This document shows positions 51,145 through 60,148 of a stretch of DNA of 64,000 nucleotides, piece after piece; the stretch's first letter is position 1; every line of letters starts with the position of its first letter. The position numbers and the translations under genes were made by a program. Origin of the DNA: Arthrobacter alpinus (GTDB taxonomy: Bacteria; Actinomycetota; Actinomycetes; Actinomycetales; Micrococcaceae); contig NZ_CP012677.1 in NCBI RefSeq assembly GCF_001294625.1, positions 3,472,001-3,536,000 on the forward strand, given 5' to 3'. The notes beneath the pieces are model-generated. The model was not told the DNA's origin and made no database searches. It saw nothing but the letters and a program-made list of their open reading frames with translations.

Positions 51145-52077
51145 ATGGAAAGCCTGCGCTGGCAGTTGTTCGAGAGCTACGGCGCCAGAGCCCGCATCAT
51201 CCGAGCCGAACGTATCCAAACGGGGGGCCTATTTGGCATCGGCGCCACCACGTCCTATGAGGTGACCGTCCAGGTAGACGGCGGAAAGTCACCGAAAGCT
51301 GACCCACCCACCCGCAGGGGAACTGCCCGCAACCGGGCGTCCCGCGGCAGGGAAACGCTACGAAGTGGTTTGGCCCATCTCTTGGCCGACGCCGACGACG
51401 GCGATCGCGCAATCGCATCCACACCCACCCTGGTCTCCACCCAGAAACCGGACTTTGACCTGGTGCTTGAAAGGGTGAGCGAAACCATGGGCGCCGCGCC
51501 TGCTGCCGGTGCAACACCGGCCACGGCCATGGAGCCCGCGCCGGTCGTGGAACCGGGCGACCGTGCCGTGGAACAGGGGGACCTGGCCGGCGTTCCGGCC
51601 TTATCGGGACGGGCAGGAGACCTGGTGGTCCTGGTGGGCGTCCGCGACCACCCACTACTCACGGCCTGGACCATGGCCCAGTCCCTTCCTGACGGGGCCG
51701 TCATTCGGACGGCAGGGGACCACCGTCAAGAAGGTGTGGACCACCTCATTATTGACGGAAACGAGATCACGAAGGTTCAGGCGTTGGCCGCCATTGAGGG
51801 CAAGCCACTGCTGGTCGCCTTTAGTGTTGGGCAGCGCCGCTCCTCCAACGCGGCCATCCTGTCCTCAGTGCGGGCCGATCAGTTGTGGCTGGTAGTGGAT
51901 GCTACCCACAAGGCGGCTGATACGCAGGACTGGGTCCGGCAGGCGTCTTGGTTCTCCGTTCCCACCGCTGTGGCCGTGTTGGGTTCCACGCAGACCACCA
52001 CCCCGGAAACCGTCAACGAGCTGGGTTACCCCGTGGGCTGGGTTGACGGCTACCCGGCAACAGCGCCCCTGCTCTAA
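51145..52077 (+). CDS. FlhF-like protein without a P-loop
   Basis: 310 residues from ATG 51145 with AGGGG upstream. The first 40 residues follow the FlhF N-terminal pattern (LFESYGARARIIRAERIQTG then GLFGIGATTSYEVTV). A Pro/Ala-rich linker (residues 50-160) is followed by a Rossmann-like region with LVVLVGVRDHPLLTAWTMAQ where FlhF has its GPTGVGKTT loop, and WLVVDATHKAADTQDWV where FlhF has LVLSATTKxxD. The glycine-lysine P-loop is gone, so GTP binding is improbable. No FlhG partner was found. It is the last gene before csrA. I call it a degenerate FlhF-like protein; the match is by layout and short motifs, not a search. Confidence 0.65.
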   Translation: MESLRWQLFESYGARARIIRAERIQTGGLFGIGATTSYEVTVQVDGGKSPKADPPTRRGTARNRASRGRETLRSGLAHLLADADDGDRAIASTPTLVSTQKPDFDLVLERVSETMGAAPAAGATPATAMEPAPVVEPGDRAVEQGDLAGVPALSGRAGDLVVLVGVRDHPLLTAWTMAQSLPDGAVIRTAGDHRQEGVDHLIIDGNEITKVQALAAIEGKPLLVAFSVGQRRSSNAAILSSVRADQLWLVVDATHKAADTQDWVRQASWFSVPTAVAVLGSTQTTTPETVNELGYPVGWVDGYPATAPLL

Positions 52078-52113
52078 GATTGAGCCGATCAGCACATCCA
52101 TGGAAGGAAAATC

Positions 52114-52374
52114 ATGCTGGTATTGACACGCAAGATTGGCGAGAAGATCGTCATAGGCAACAACATCACCATCACCATTCTTGACGGCGGGCGCGGTGAC
52201 GGTGTCCGCATCGGCATCGACGCGCCCCGGGATGTGAGCATCCATCGCAGCGAAGTGGTGGAAGCCGTCTCAACGAGCAACTTGGAAGCCGTCCAGGCGG
52301 CGGATGCGACGGATCAAGGTGACGCCACGCCCGAACAGCTCATCATTGCGGCGCTGGGATTGGGGCCCAGCTAA
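52114..52374 (+). CDS. csrA: Carbon storage/translation regulator CsrA
   Basis: 86 residues. Dimeric RNA-binding core is complete: [39 protein letters not shown], with Leu4, Arg6 and Arg45 that contact GGA. The C-terminal 35 residues ([20 protein letters not shown] to LGLGPS) extend beyond the usual 60-residue core. It should bind the flagellin leader at 29558-29604, and FliW from 25127-25519 should antagonise it. AAGGAAAATC precedes the ATG. Confidence 0.95.
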   Translation: MLVLTRKIGEKIVIGNNITITILDGGRGDGVRIGIDAPRDVSIHRSEVVEAVSTSNLEAVQAADATDQGDATPEQLIIAALGLGPS

Positions 52375-52438
52375 AGTCCATGCAGGAATCGGTGCCCACC
52401 GTGAAAGTGGTGTTGGCGCCGCCCACGTCCCCGCGGCG

Positions 52439-53965
52439 CTATTTTTCCCAGGGAGCCTTGAGCGGGAAGTACTTTTGCAAAAAGTCTGTGACGCGGGCCA
52501 GACGTTCCTCAGGGCCTACTTCCGGGGAACTGCCGTCATTGAGGCACAGGAAGTCGGCATTGCGCTTGAGCAGGATCCGTTCCAGTGACGCCAGCCCTTT
52601 CTCAGTGGTCGTGTCGACGTAAACGCCTTTGCCGTTCGCGTGCATGACGGCCCGGCCAGTGAATAAAGCGTAGTAATGGTAGAGCGAATTTGTCACGGAA
52701 ATGTTTGTTGCCGCGCGGAACCGGCTGGCTGCCGTGGCGGCAAACTCCGCCGGGAAGGTGGCCTCCAGTTCTCTCATGACCGATTTGCGGAAAGGTGCTG
52801 CGGAGTGCTCCAAATGGCGCGTTGTGAAGCGGCCAAAATTGTCCCAGAGCAGACGCCTGTTCACCCGCGCCGAATTCTCAAAACCGCTCCTTTCCGCCGA
52901 GCCCTCGCCCAGACCGATCCGGTTGGGCGAGAGCATGAACCGGGTGATGCCGCCGGGAGAGAAAAACATGGCCGGTGCGAGCGGCCTGCCGAAGAACATG
53001 TCGTCATTGGAATATAGATAGTGTTCTGCCAGGCCGGGGATGTGGTGCAGTTGGGATTCCACCGACATGGAATTGTGTGTCGGCAGGACCGATGGATCGG
53101 TGAAGTGCTCGGTGCTGCGGACCAGACGGACGCGGGGGTGGTCTGCCAGCCATTGCGGTGCGGGGGAGTCCGTGGCGATGAAGATCTGGCGAATCCAGGG
53201 AGCGAACATATATATAGAGCGAAGGGCATATTTCAGCTCATCAATTTGTCTGAACCGCGACTCGTGGCGGTCGCCCTCACCCAGGACGGCGCCGACCTCC
53301 TGCTCCCGGCGGGCGCGCTGGTATTCCGGGGAGCTGCCATCCACCCAGCTGAACACAATATCCACCGGGAAGTGGATGTCAAAGGCGTGCTCAGCAAACA
53401 TGTCCTCGATGGTGGGCCACGTCAGTCCGTGTAGTTCCACCGTTCCGCGCCGTGCCTCGGCGGATGCGATGCTGCGCCGGGTGAGGGAGTTTTCAACCGG
53501 GAGCGAGATCTGGCCGTTCTTGAACGTCCATAACTCAAGCTGAACCCCTGTTGCGCCGCCATAGTAGAGCCCGCCCCCCGGTTCCAGGCGGGGCCTGAAA
53601 AGTCGCAGGATGCGGGTCTTCTTGGCGGCGGCCAGCTCGCCGTCGGCCACCAGCACCGTCGGCTTCTTCTTCATGTCAATGCTGCGGGCATAAAACGGTT
53701 CGGTAGCAAAGGCGCGGACCAGCGCATTCTTCAGGGCATGCCTGTAGGCGTGGTCAATGGCCAGCACGGGGCGTTCGTCATTGCCGCGCACCAGCAAATA
53801 CGGGATGGCGTACGTGTCCAGGGCGACACGGACAGCGAGCAGGTCCGCCACCATGGCTTGCTGGTGGGTCAGCGTTTCATTGACAAGCGCCAGCCGCGCC
53901 TTGTGGACGACGACGTCGCCCCGTTCCAGAAGTCGGGTCGCCGCGGGCGAGTGAAGAGAGGGCAA
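52439..53965 (-). CDS. Stealth-family polysaccharide phosphotransferase
   Basis: 508 residues from TTG 53965 (AGGAG six bases upstream); an in-frame TTG at 54049 overlaps the neighbouring gene. Conserved Stealth segments: CR1 PVDIVFSWVDGSSPEYQRAR, CR2 RFRQIDELKYALRSIYMFAP with RQIFIATDSPAPQWLADHPR and MSVESQLHHIPGLAEHYLYS NDDMFFGRPL. CR3/CR4-like C-terminus. These enzymes transfer hexose-1-phosphate and build capsule or wall-teichoic-type glycopolymers. Convergent with csrA across 64 bases; no other polysaccharide gene is adjacent, so link to the flagellum is open. Confidence 0.88.
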   Translation of the reverse strand: MPSLHSPAATRLLERGDVVVHKARLALVNETLTHQQAMVADLLAVRVALDTYAIPYLLVRGNDERPVLAIDHAYRHALKNALVRAFATEPFYARSIDMKKKPTVLVADGELAAAKKTRILRLFRPRLEPGGGLYYGGATGVQLELWTFKNGQISLPVENSLTRRSIASAEARRGTVELHGLTWPTIEDMFAEHAFDIHFPVDIVFSWVDGSSPEYQRARREQEVGAVLGEGDRHESRFRQIDELKYALRSIYMFAPWIRQIFIATDSPAPQWLADHPRVRLVRSTEHFTDPSVLPTHNSMSVESQLHHIPGLAEHYLYSNDDMFFGRPLAPAMFFSPGGITRFMLSPNRIGLGEGSAERSGFENSARVNRRLLWDNFGRFTTRHLEHSAAPFRKSVMRELEATFPAEFAATAASRFRAATNISVTNSLYHYYALFTGRAVMHANGKGVYVDTTTEKGLASLERILLKRNADFLCLNDGSSPEVGPEERLARVTDFLQKYFPLKAPWEK

Positions 53966-54026
53966 TGCTGGCTCCTGTCGCTGGCGTGCTGGCGTGCAGG
54001 CTCGTGTGCCAGCAACTCCTGCGAGC

Positions 54027-55413
54027 TTACCGCGCAGGGACCTGGCCAAGCCGGAACAGTGCGTTGGGGTCGTACTTGCCTGCCAGCTCGGTCAACCTGT
54101 CCAGCACCTGTGGCGTATAGCTGGAGGTGAATCCTTCCGGCCCCTGAGCCGCGGAGAAATTCGGTAAGGTTCCGCCGAATTGCCACGCGTTCATGGCCGT
54201 GTGCAGCCCCGTGGCGTGCTCGGCGACGGCGGGCAACTCCGGCGGCGCGGCCACGCCCACCGTGTGCATACCAAACGCGGCGTCGCGGTGGCACAGGGCG
54301 CTGGCCACGTCCGGCTCCTGGGACAGGGCACCGCCAAGCTGCCTGATTTCCACAGCCAGTTGTGGCGAACCGGTTCCGGGCCCTGCCGCCTGCAGGAGTG
54401 CCTCGACGGTGTCGGTGGAAAAGTCCGTCAACAAGGCAGACCTCTCCGTGGCGGGGAGCGGATCCTCCGGGTCCGAATGCACCATGCCGATCATGGACGA
54501 GGGCATCATCGCAACGGCGTCGATCAGTGGCACCCCGGCCGAGCGCATCGGCGCCAGCCAACGGGCGCCGTCGTCCTCGCTGCCGGTAAACACAAATCGG
54601 AGCGCTACGGTGAACTTTCCGGCCAGCGGCTCGGGAACACCGGGCATGGGAGGAAGCTGCATGAGCGCCAGCGACGTGGTGGCTTCCGCCGGCAGCGTGG
54701 GACACCACTGGGCCCAGGCCCTCGTCACGGCGTCGACGTGGCCCGTGTCAAAGAAGAGCGCACCAGCATAAATGTACGGCAGCTGGAGAAGATCGAACTC
54801 GGTGGCGGTGATAATGCCCAGCGATGACTTTCCGCCGCGCAGACCCCAAAAGAGCTCTGGTTCGCTCTCCGCCGTGACGCGTCGGAGGCGGCCGTCGCCG
54901 GTGACCGCGTCAAAGGCACGCACCCTATCCGACGCCGCACCAAAGGTCCGCACCATCGGCCCTATCCCACCGCCGCTGGTGTAGCCTGCCACGCTGACAT
55001 TGGGCGCTAAACCACACAGTCCTGCCAATCCGTGGGCTGCGGTGGCGGCCAGCACGGTTTTCCAGGTGACGCCCGCGCCGGTGCGGGCCCAGCCTTCCGG
55101 GTTGATGGTGCATTCTTCAAGTGCCCGGGTATGGATCAGCAGCGCGCCGTCGTGGTCGCTGGCTATGCCATGACCGGTGGCTTGGACGGCAACGAGGAGC
55201 CCGTTCGCGGCCGCGAAAAGCACAGCTTCCGCAACGTCCTGGGCCGTTGAAACCGCGACGACGGCTGCCGGGCTGGTGCGGACGGCAACGTTCCACGGTG
55301 TGGCCAGCTCAGCAAAGCCGGGTTCGCCCGGCTCGAAAACGCTGCCGCTCACGTGGCGGCGTAAGGTCTCCAAAGGAACGGGCGAGGACGCAGATCTGCT
55401 GGGGGGTGTCCAT
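54027..55413 (-). CDS. FAD-linked oxidoreductase (BBE/PCMH type), probable frameshift in a G6 tract
   Basis: FAD-binding PCMH fold: HVSGSVFEPGEPGFAELATP, WNVAVRTSPAAVVAVSTAQD, VQATGHGIASDHDGALLIHT (GH in place of the usual GGHS), NVSVAGYTSGGGIGPMVRTF, LFWGLRGGKSSLGIITATEF, and BBE C-terminus (ALFRLGQVPAR). Probable oxidase or dehydrogenase of an unknown alcohol or sugar-like substrate. An ATG with GGAG upstream (55413) is out of frame with this body; removing one G from the G6 tract at 55401-55406 joins it as MDTPSRSASSPVPLETLRRH. Without that change the start must be GTG 55487 or TTG 55373, neither with a ribosome site. So either phase variation or a read error. Confidence 0.8.
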
Positions 55414-55548
55414 GAAACTCTCCGTAAAGGTGGTGCCAGGCCTGACAGGGGATGAGGCTGAGAGCGAGTTGATAGTAAGCGTGGCACAAACTATGGAACC
55501 GGACCAGAGAACGCAGCAGGAATTTCTTGTACGGCCCGGAGGGGGCAG

Positions 55549-55959
55549 TTACTGCCGGCGACGCCGGAAGAAAAGTGCCACGGCGATCCCTGCCAGCCAG
55601 AAATCCTTTGCCATGGCCGTGCCCGCCGGTGTAGGTAGGATTCCATCCTCCTTGGTCATGCCGGGGGACTTTAGATACGTTGCCACGAGCCCTCCGGAAA
55701 ACATGCCCAGAACCAGTCCGGCCAGTCGGGTGGGAACGAAGGGAAGCAGGATCAGGGTCCCTATCCCGATCTCGGACGCGCTCAAAAGCTTGCCGAATTT
55801 GTCTGGCTCCAACGTCCCCGCCGGGGGGATGACACGGGCGGCTGCGGCTTGAAGTCCGGCAGCGTGCTCCTGCTCCAGATGTAGTTTGCCGATCCCCGAG
55901 TTGAGAATGAAGGCCCCCGAAACCAGCCGAAGTGCCGCGTTGCCAATACTGAAACCCAT
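55549..55959 (-). CDS. DoxX-like membrane protein
   Basis: 136 residues, four hydrophobic helices (RLVSGAFILNSGIGKLHLEQ, SEIGIGTLILLPFVPTRLAG, LVLGMFSGGLVATYLKSPGM, WLAGIAVALFFRRRRQ). The layout (IGKLH, E-G-x2-L-L helix, cytosolic basic tail) resembles DoxX-family proteins, small integral membrane proteins of unclear redox function. Separated from the FAD oxidoreductase by 135 bases; relation to it is not known. Confidence 0.75.
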   Translation of the reverse strand: MGFSIGNAALRLVSGAFILNSGIGKLHLEQEHAAGLQAAAARVIPPAGTLEPDKFGKLLSASEIGIGTLILLPFVPTRLAGLVLGMFSGGLVATYLKSPGMTKEDGILPTPAGTAMAKDFWLAGIAVALFFRRRRQ

Positions 55960-56175
55960 GATGTATCCCTTCTTCTGCGAACACGTAGCGTAAGACTTCA
56001 GCCTAGGGTTCTGGCCTCCCGGTGGCTAGTGTCCTCTTCCGCAGTCAACTGAAATTCTGCAAGGAAGTGTACAAGAGAATCAACGGGCACAAATTGAGCC
56101 AAACGGATCAAGTTGACGCCAAAAGGTCATGCTTGGCAAAAGATACTACCGAGAAGGTGCCGCATGGGGAACCCT

Positions 56176-56197
56176 CGGGAGGGTAGAAGACCTCCCG
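56176..56197 (+). promoter_or_regulatory. Hairpin in the leader of the M28 peptidase gene
   Basis: 7-bp stem CGGGAGG/CCTCCCG with an 8-base loop, 26 bases before the ATG. The 264-base gap 55960-56223 otherwise holds the promoters of both divergent genes; no convincing -35/-10 pair was found, although TTGACG occurs at 56113-56118. AAAGGAGAT is the ribosome site. Confidence 0.4.
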
Positions 56198-56223
56198 TCT
56201 GGGAGTAGACCAAAGGAGATATC

Positions 56224-57759
56224 ATGCAAGCAAGAGCATTGCTGGTAACCGGGGTGGTCGTAGCGGCCATGTTGGTTCCAGTAACGGCGGCGTCGGCCGT
56301 CGATGACGTCAACACCAACAAATTGCGCAAGTCGGTAACCGTGAGCGGAATCCTTGCGCACGAACGCGTACTTCAGCGCATTGCCAACAACAATGGCGGA
56401 ACACGAGCCTCGGGGACTCCCGGCTATGCGGCGTCCGCCGACTACGTCAAGAAGCAGCTAAAAGTGGCCGGCTACAAGGTCACCGAGCAGACGTTCGAGT
56501 TCCCGTTCTACCAAGAAGTCACCCCGGCGACGCTAAGTCAGCTCTCGCCGACGCCAACTCCCTACGAGAGTGCATCCTTGCAGTACTCAGGCAGTGGATC
56601 CGTGACTGGCACAGTGGTTCCCACCACCAACGTCGTGATTCCCGCAACCCAGACACCCAGTTCGGCGTCCGGGTGCGCAGTGGCGGACTTTGTCCCCGCT
56701 TCCGCCACTGCCCCACAGGTGGCACTCATTCAGCGCGGCACCTGCAACTTTGCCGACAAGGTCGCCAACGCCATCGCGGCCGGGTATGACGCGGCAGTGA
56801 TCTTCAACGAGGGCAACCCGGGGCGGACGGAGCTTCTTAGCGGTGTCACGCTCGGCGGCCCGGTGTCCATACCCGTGGTGGGCGTCAGCTACGCGGACGG
56901 AGAGGCGTTGTACGCCGCAACACTTCTCGGCCCGGTGAGCGTTGCCGTCGGCACCGACATCATCAATGAAACGCGCACCACCACAAACATCATCGCAGAT
57001 TCGCCGAAAGGTAACCCCGAGAAGGCAATGGTGGTCGGTGCTCACTTGGATTCCGTGCTCGAAGGGCCAGGGATCAACGACAACGGCAGCGGCACGAGCG
57101 TGATTCTCGAGACCGCCATCCAGATGCAGAACCTGAAAATCAAGCCGCGCCAGCAAGTGCGTTTCGCCTTCTGGGGCGCCGAAGAGACTGGTTTGCTGGG
57201 CTCCACTCACTATGTGAACAGCCTCAGTGACGGGCAGCTCTCCACTATCTATGCCAACCTGAATTTCGACATGCTCGGATCGCCCAACTACGTGCGATTC
57301 GTCTATGACGGTGATGGCTCCGCCGATCCCAACGGTCTGGCAGGCCCTCCAGGATCAGCCCAGATTGAATCGGTCTTCAATGACTACTTCGCAGCGCAGG
57401 GACTGGCGAGTGCTCCGACGGCGTTCGACGGACGCTCGGACTACGGGCCCTTTATCGCCGCGGGCATCCCGGCTGGTGGGCTTTTCAGTGGAGCCGAAGG
57501 TCTCAAAACCGCCGAGGAGGCACTCAACCATGGGGGAACTGCTGGTGCTCCCTACGATGCGTGCTATCACCAGGAGTGCGACAACGCAAGCAATCTGAGC
57601 ACGGCAGCGTTGAACGAGCTCGGTGACGCTGCGGCACACGCCGTGATGACCCTGGCCACCAGTAAGTCCGGGTTCTTCGAGGACGGCAGCAGGAGGGCTT
57701 CGCGCCCCGAAATCTCCGTGGACGACTTCGTTTACTGGGGTAGCGGACTCATCCGCTGA
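56224..57759 (+). CDS. Secreted M28-family zinc aminopeptidase with PA domain
   Basis: 511 residues. Sec signal (LLVTGVVVAAMLVPVTAASA, cut before VDD). A protease-associated domain lies at about residues 110-250 (GSVTGTVVPTTNVVIPATQT, ALIQRGTCNFADKVANAIAA). Zinc-binding catalytic motifs: VGAHLDSVLEGPGINDNGSG (His, Asp, Asn-Gly), FAFWGAEETGLLGSTHYV (Glu-Glu), LNFDMLGSPNY (Asp) and YDACYHQECDNASNLS (His). Related to Streptomyces griseus-type aminopeptidases. Cleaves N-terminal residues from external peptides. Confidence 0.93.
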   Translation: MQARALLVTGVVVAAMLVPVTAASAVDDVNTNKLRKSVTVSGILAHERVLQRIANNNGGTRASGTPGYAASADYVKKQLKVAGYKVTEQTFEFPFYQEVTPATLSQLSPTPTPYESASLQYSGSGSVTGTVVPTTNVVIPATQTPSSASGCAVADFVPASATAPQVALIQRGTCNFADKVANAIAAGYDAAVIFNEGNPGRTELLSGVTLGGPVSIPVVGVSYADGEALYAATLLGPVSVAVGTDIINETRTTTNIIADSPKGNPEKAMVVGAHLDSVLEGPGINDNGSGTSVILETAIQMQNLKIKPRQQVRFAFWGAEETGLLGSTHYVNSLSDGQLSTIYANLNFDMLGSPNYVRFVYDGDGSADPNGLAGPPGSAQIESVFNDYFAAQGLASAPTAFDGRSDYGPFIAAGIPAGGLFSGAEGLKTAEEALNHGGTAGAPYDACYHQECDNASNLSTAALNELGDAAAHAVMTLATSKSGFFEDGSRRASRPEISVDDFVYWGSGLIR

Positions 57760-57766
57760 CCAATGC

Positions 57767-57808
57767 CATGGATCCGGTCTGTCACTGCCTTGGCGGACCG
57801 GATCCATG
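57767..57808. terminator. 13-bp inverted repeat between convergent genes
   Basis: CATGGATCCGGTC (57767-57779) and its complement (57796-57808) with a 16-base loop, just after the peptidase stop and before the tetR stop. Probable two-way terminator. Confidence 0.75.
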
Positions 57809-57849
57809 CTGGATGTCCGGGCAGGATCCCCACGCGCAAGCTTTTGCCC

Positions 57850-58548
57850 TTAAACAAGTGTTGTAGCCAGTCCGGCGATCAAGGCCGCAAGCCCGAGTGA
57901 AAATGCCGCATCTGCATCGTTAAGCTGCCCGGCGTTGCTTCGATGGGCGACGGCGGAGCTGAACGCGGGTGCCGTTGCTCCGAGTTCACCGGGGGCAAAG
58001 ATGTCGCTTGGGGCGTTGACGTCGTAGGCCGAGCCGAAAATGAAGGACTCCAACGCCACTATGGCGTCGATAATGCGTGCACTGCGCCAACCCGCCCGCA
58101 GGAACCCTTCCGTCACGGCCTCATACATGAGGAGGGTCTGGGGCGCATTCGTCACAGGCAGCAGGGCAATAACGGGTATCAATGGCAGGTGCGAGGAAAA
58201 GACGTCCCGGTAGGAGTGCGCCCATTTACTCACTGCCTGATCCCATGGCTGGTCTAGGAACGCCGAAACATCCACGCGGGCCATGAGCGAGTCCTCTACC
58301 AGCCGGAGCAATTCCTGCTTGGAGCGTACATGGTTGTACAAGGCGGACGGGGCAACATTCAACGATTTGGCCAGCTTTGACATGGTTAACGCCTTGTAGC
58401 CGTCACGGCTCACTAGCTTCAGTGCCGCCCGGGTGATTTGGGCAGGGCCAAGCAAGGCCAGCGGTGGCCGGCCAGCCCGGCGTCGTCCTGCCTTAGCCTT
58501 TGCGGCTTTCACCGGCACTGCCTTCAATGGCACTAAACCCTGACTCAC
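57850..58548 (-). CDS. TetR-family repressor
   Basis: 232 residues, GTG start with GGAAGGGTG upstream. N-terminal HTH (ITRAALKLVSRDGYKALTMS then KLAKSLNVAPSALYNHVRSK) is standard for TetR. The C-terminal ligand domain (SAFLDQPWDQAVSKWAHSYR, DAIVALESFIFGSAYDV) resembles TetR_C 13-type regulators. The first 25 residues are Lys/Ala-rich. Divergent from the amine oxidase operon, with a perfect palindrome between them; probably controls it in response to a polyamine or aldehyde. Confidence 0.9.
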   Translation of the reverse strand: MSQGLVPLKAVPVKAAKAKAGRRRAGRPPLALLGPAQITRAALKLVSRDGYKALTMSKLAKSLNVAPSALYNHVRSKQELLRLVEDSLMARVDVSAFLDQPWDQAVSKWAHSYRDVFSSHLPLIPVIALLPVTNAPQTLLMYEAVTEGFLRAGWRSARIIDAIVALESFIFGSAYDVNAPSDIFAPGELGATAPAFSSAVAHRSNAGQLNDADAAFSLGLAALIAGLATTLV

Positions 58549-58638
58549 GGCACCCTTCCTTGGTACGTTGCACGCTGGCCGGCGAAAATATTCCGGCTCC
58601 TGTCTTTACCAAACGAGTGGCGTCCGTTACAGTCTATT

Positions 58639-58661
58639 CTAAATGAACGTCATTCATTTAG
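58639..58661. promoter_or_regulatory. Probable TetR operator upstream of the amine oxidase operon
   Basis: Perfect 9-bp inverted arms CTAAATGAA (58639-58647) and TTCATTTAG (58653-58661) separated by CGTCA. It lies 38 bases before the puo ATG and overlaps the -10-like TATTCT (58635-58640). The half-site ATTTAGTGA occurs again before the uspA gene (60117-60125). Confidence 0.65.
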
Positions 58662-58699
58662 TGAACCAGATCACCGTGAGGTTCACAAGAGAGGGAAAT

Positions 58700-60067
58700 A
58701 TGCACAACATCGAGCGCGACGTCGTCATTATCGGCGCCGGACCATCAGGGATGACAGCAGCCCACGAGCTCAAGAAATCCGGCCTCAGCGTCGCCGTCAT
58801 CGAGGCCCGCGACAGGGTAGGCGGGCGCACCTGGTCTGACACCATCGACGGCGCATGGCTGGAAATCGGTGGCCAGTGGGTCTCCCCGGACCAGACGGCA
58901 CTCATTGGTCTGCTTGATGAACTGGGCCTGGACACGTATTCGCGCTACCGCGACGGCGAGAGCATCTATGTGGCCCCCGACGGCACCCGCACCCGCTACA
59001 CCGGCGAAATGTTCCCGGTCTCGGCGGAAACCGAAGCGGCCATGAACAAGCTGATCGACACCCTCGACGCGCTCGCAGCCCAGATGGACCCGGAAAAGCC
59101 ATGGGAGCACCCGGCGGCCCGCGAACTGGACATCATCTCCTTCCACCACTGGCTGCGCACCCAGTCCACCGACGAGGAGGCCTGCAACAACATCGGCCTG
59201 TTCATCGCCGGCGGCATGCTCACCAAGCCGGCCCACGCCTTCTCCGCCTTGCAGGCAGTGTTCATGGCTTCCTCGGCAGGATCCTTCAGCAACCTGGTGG
59301 ATGACAACTTCATCCTCGACAAGCGCGTGATTGGCGGCATGCAGGGCGTGTCGCTGAAACTGGCCGAAAAGTTGGGCGCCGATGTCATCCTCAATTCCCC
59401 CGCCCGCACCGTCCGTTGGAGCGAGGTCGACGGGGACTACCGTGTCACGGTGGTCAGTGACAACGCCACCGTCACCGCCAAGCGCGTGGTCATGGCCGTC
59501 CCGCCAAACCTTTACAGCCGGGTCTCCTTCGACCCGCCACTGCCGCGCCGCCAGCACCAGATGCACCAGCACCAGTCCCTGGGCCTGGTCATTAAGGTCC
59601 ACGCCGTCTACGAGACCCCGTTCTGGCGCAAGGATGGCTTGTCCGGCACCGGCTTCAGCGCATCCTCACTGGTCCAGGAGGTCTACGACAACACCAACCA
59701 CGAGGATCCCCGCGGCACGTTGGTGGGCTTTGTCTCCGACGAAAAGGCCGACTACGCCTTCACCCTCACCGCCGAACAGCGCAAAAAGGAAATCACCGCG
59801 TCCTTGGCGCAATTCCTGGGGGCCGAAGCGGCCGAGCCGGTGGTCTACTACGAATCCGACTGGGGCTCGGAGGAATGGACCCGCGGTGCGTACGCATCCA
59901 GCTACGACCTGGGTGGCCTGCACCGCTACGGCCCGGATCAGCTCACCCCCGTGGGCCCCATCCACTGGTCGTGTTCTGACCTCGCAGCCGAGGGCTACCA
60001 GCACGTTGACGGGGCAGTGCGCATGGGCCAGTTCACCGCGGCAAAGTTGCTCGCAGAACTGAAGTAA
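58700..60067 (+). CDS. Flavin monoamine oxidase, putrescine-oxidase-like
   Basis: 455 residues from ATG 58700 with GAGGGA upstream; the open frame begins at 58643 inside the operator. FAD site GAGPSGMTAAHELKKSGL (residues 12-17 for GxGxxG) with EARDRVGGRTWSDTI, then the FAD-proximal GGQWVSPDQTAL and C-terminal GLHRYGPDQLTPVGPIHWSC with GQFTAAKLLAELK. Monoamine-oxidase family; actinobacterial putrescine oxidases have this wording (IGGQW, aromatic cage). Converts a primary amine such as putrescine to aldehyde, ammonia and H2O2. First gene of a three-gene unit with uspA and a permease. Confidence 0.88.
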   Translation: MHNIERDVVIIGAGPSGMTAAHELKKSGLSVAVIEARDRVGGRTWSDTIDGAWLEIGGQWVSPDQTALIGLLDELGLDTYSRYRDGESIYVAPDGTRTRYTGEMFPVSAETEAAMNKLIDTLDALAAQMDPEKPWEHPAARELDIISFHHWLRTQSTDEEACNNIGLFIAGGMLTKPAHAFSALQAVFMASSAGSFSNLVDDNFILDKRVIGGMQGVSLKLAEKLGADVILNSPARTVRWSEVDGDYRVTVVSDNATVTAKRVVMAVPPNLYSRVSFDPPLPRRQHQMHQHQSLGLVIKVHAVYETPFWRKDGLSGTGFSASSLVQEVYDNTNHEDPRGTLVGFVSDEKADYAFTLTAEQRKKEITASLAQFLGAEAAEPVVYYESDWGSEEWTRGAYASSYDLGGLHRYGPDQLTPVGPIHWSCSDLAAEGYQHVDGAVRMGQFTAAKLLAELK

Positions 60068-60071
60068 CCCT

Positions 60072-60108
60072 GGTGGCCGAGCCTGCCGAGCCCCCGGACT
60101 CGGCCACC
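60072..60108 (+). terminator. Hairpin between the amine oxidase and UspA genes
   Basis: 10-bp stem GGTGGCCGAG (60072-60081) and CTCGGCCACC (60099-60108), 17-base loop, directly after the oxidase stop. It may attenuate transcription into the rest of the operon. No T-tract. Confidence 0.55.
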
Positions 60109-60148
60109 GTTCAACATTTAGTGACAACGACGTCCTAGGAGGACCCTT

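Noticed and set aside
56113..56147. TTGACG with GATACT as a promoter of the M28 peptidase gene
   Set aside because: Spacing is 23 bases, too long for a standard promoter.
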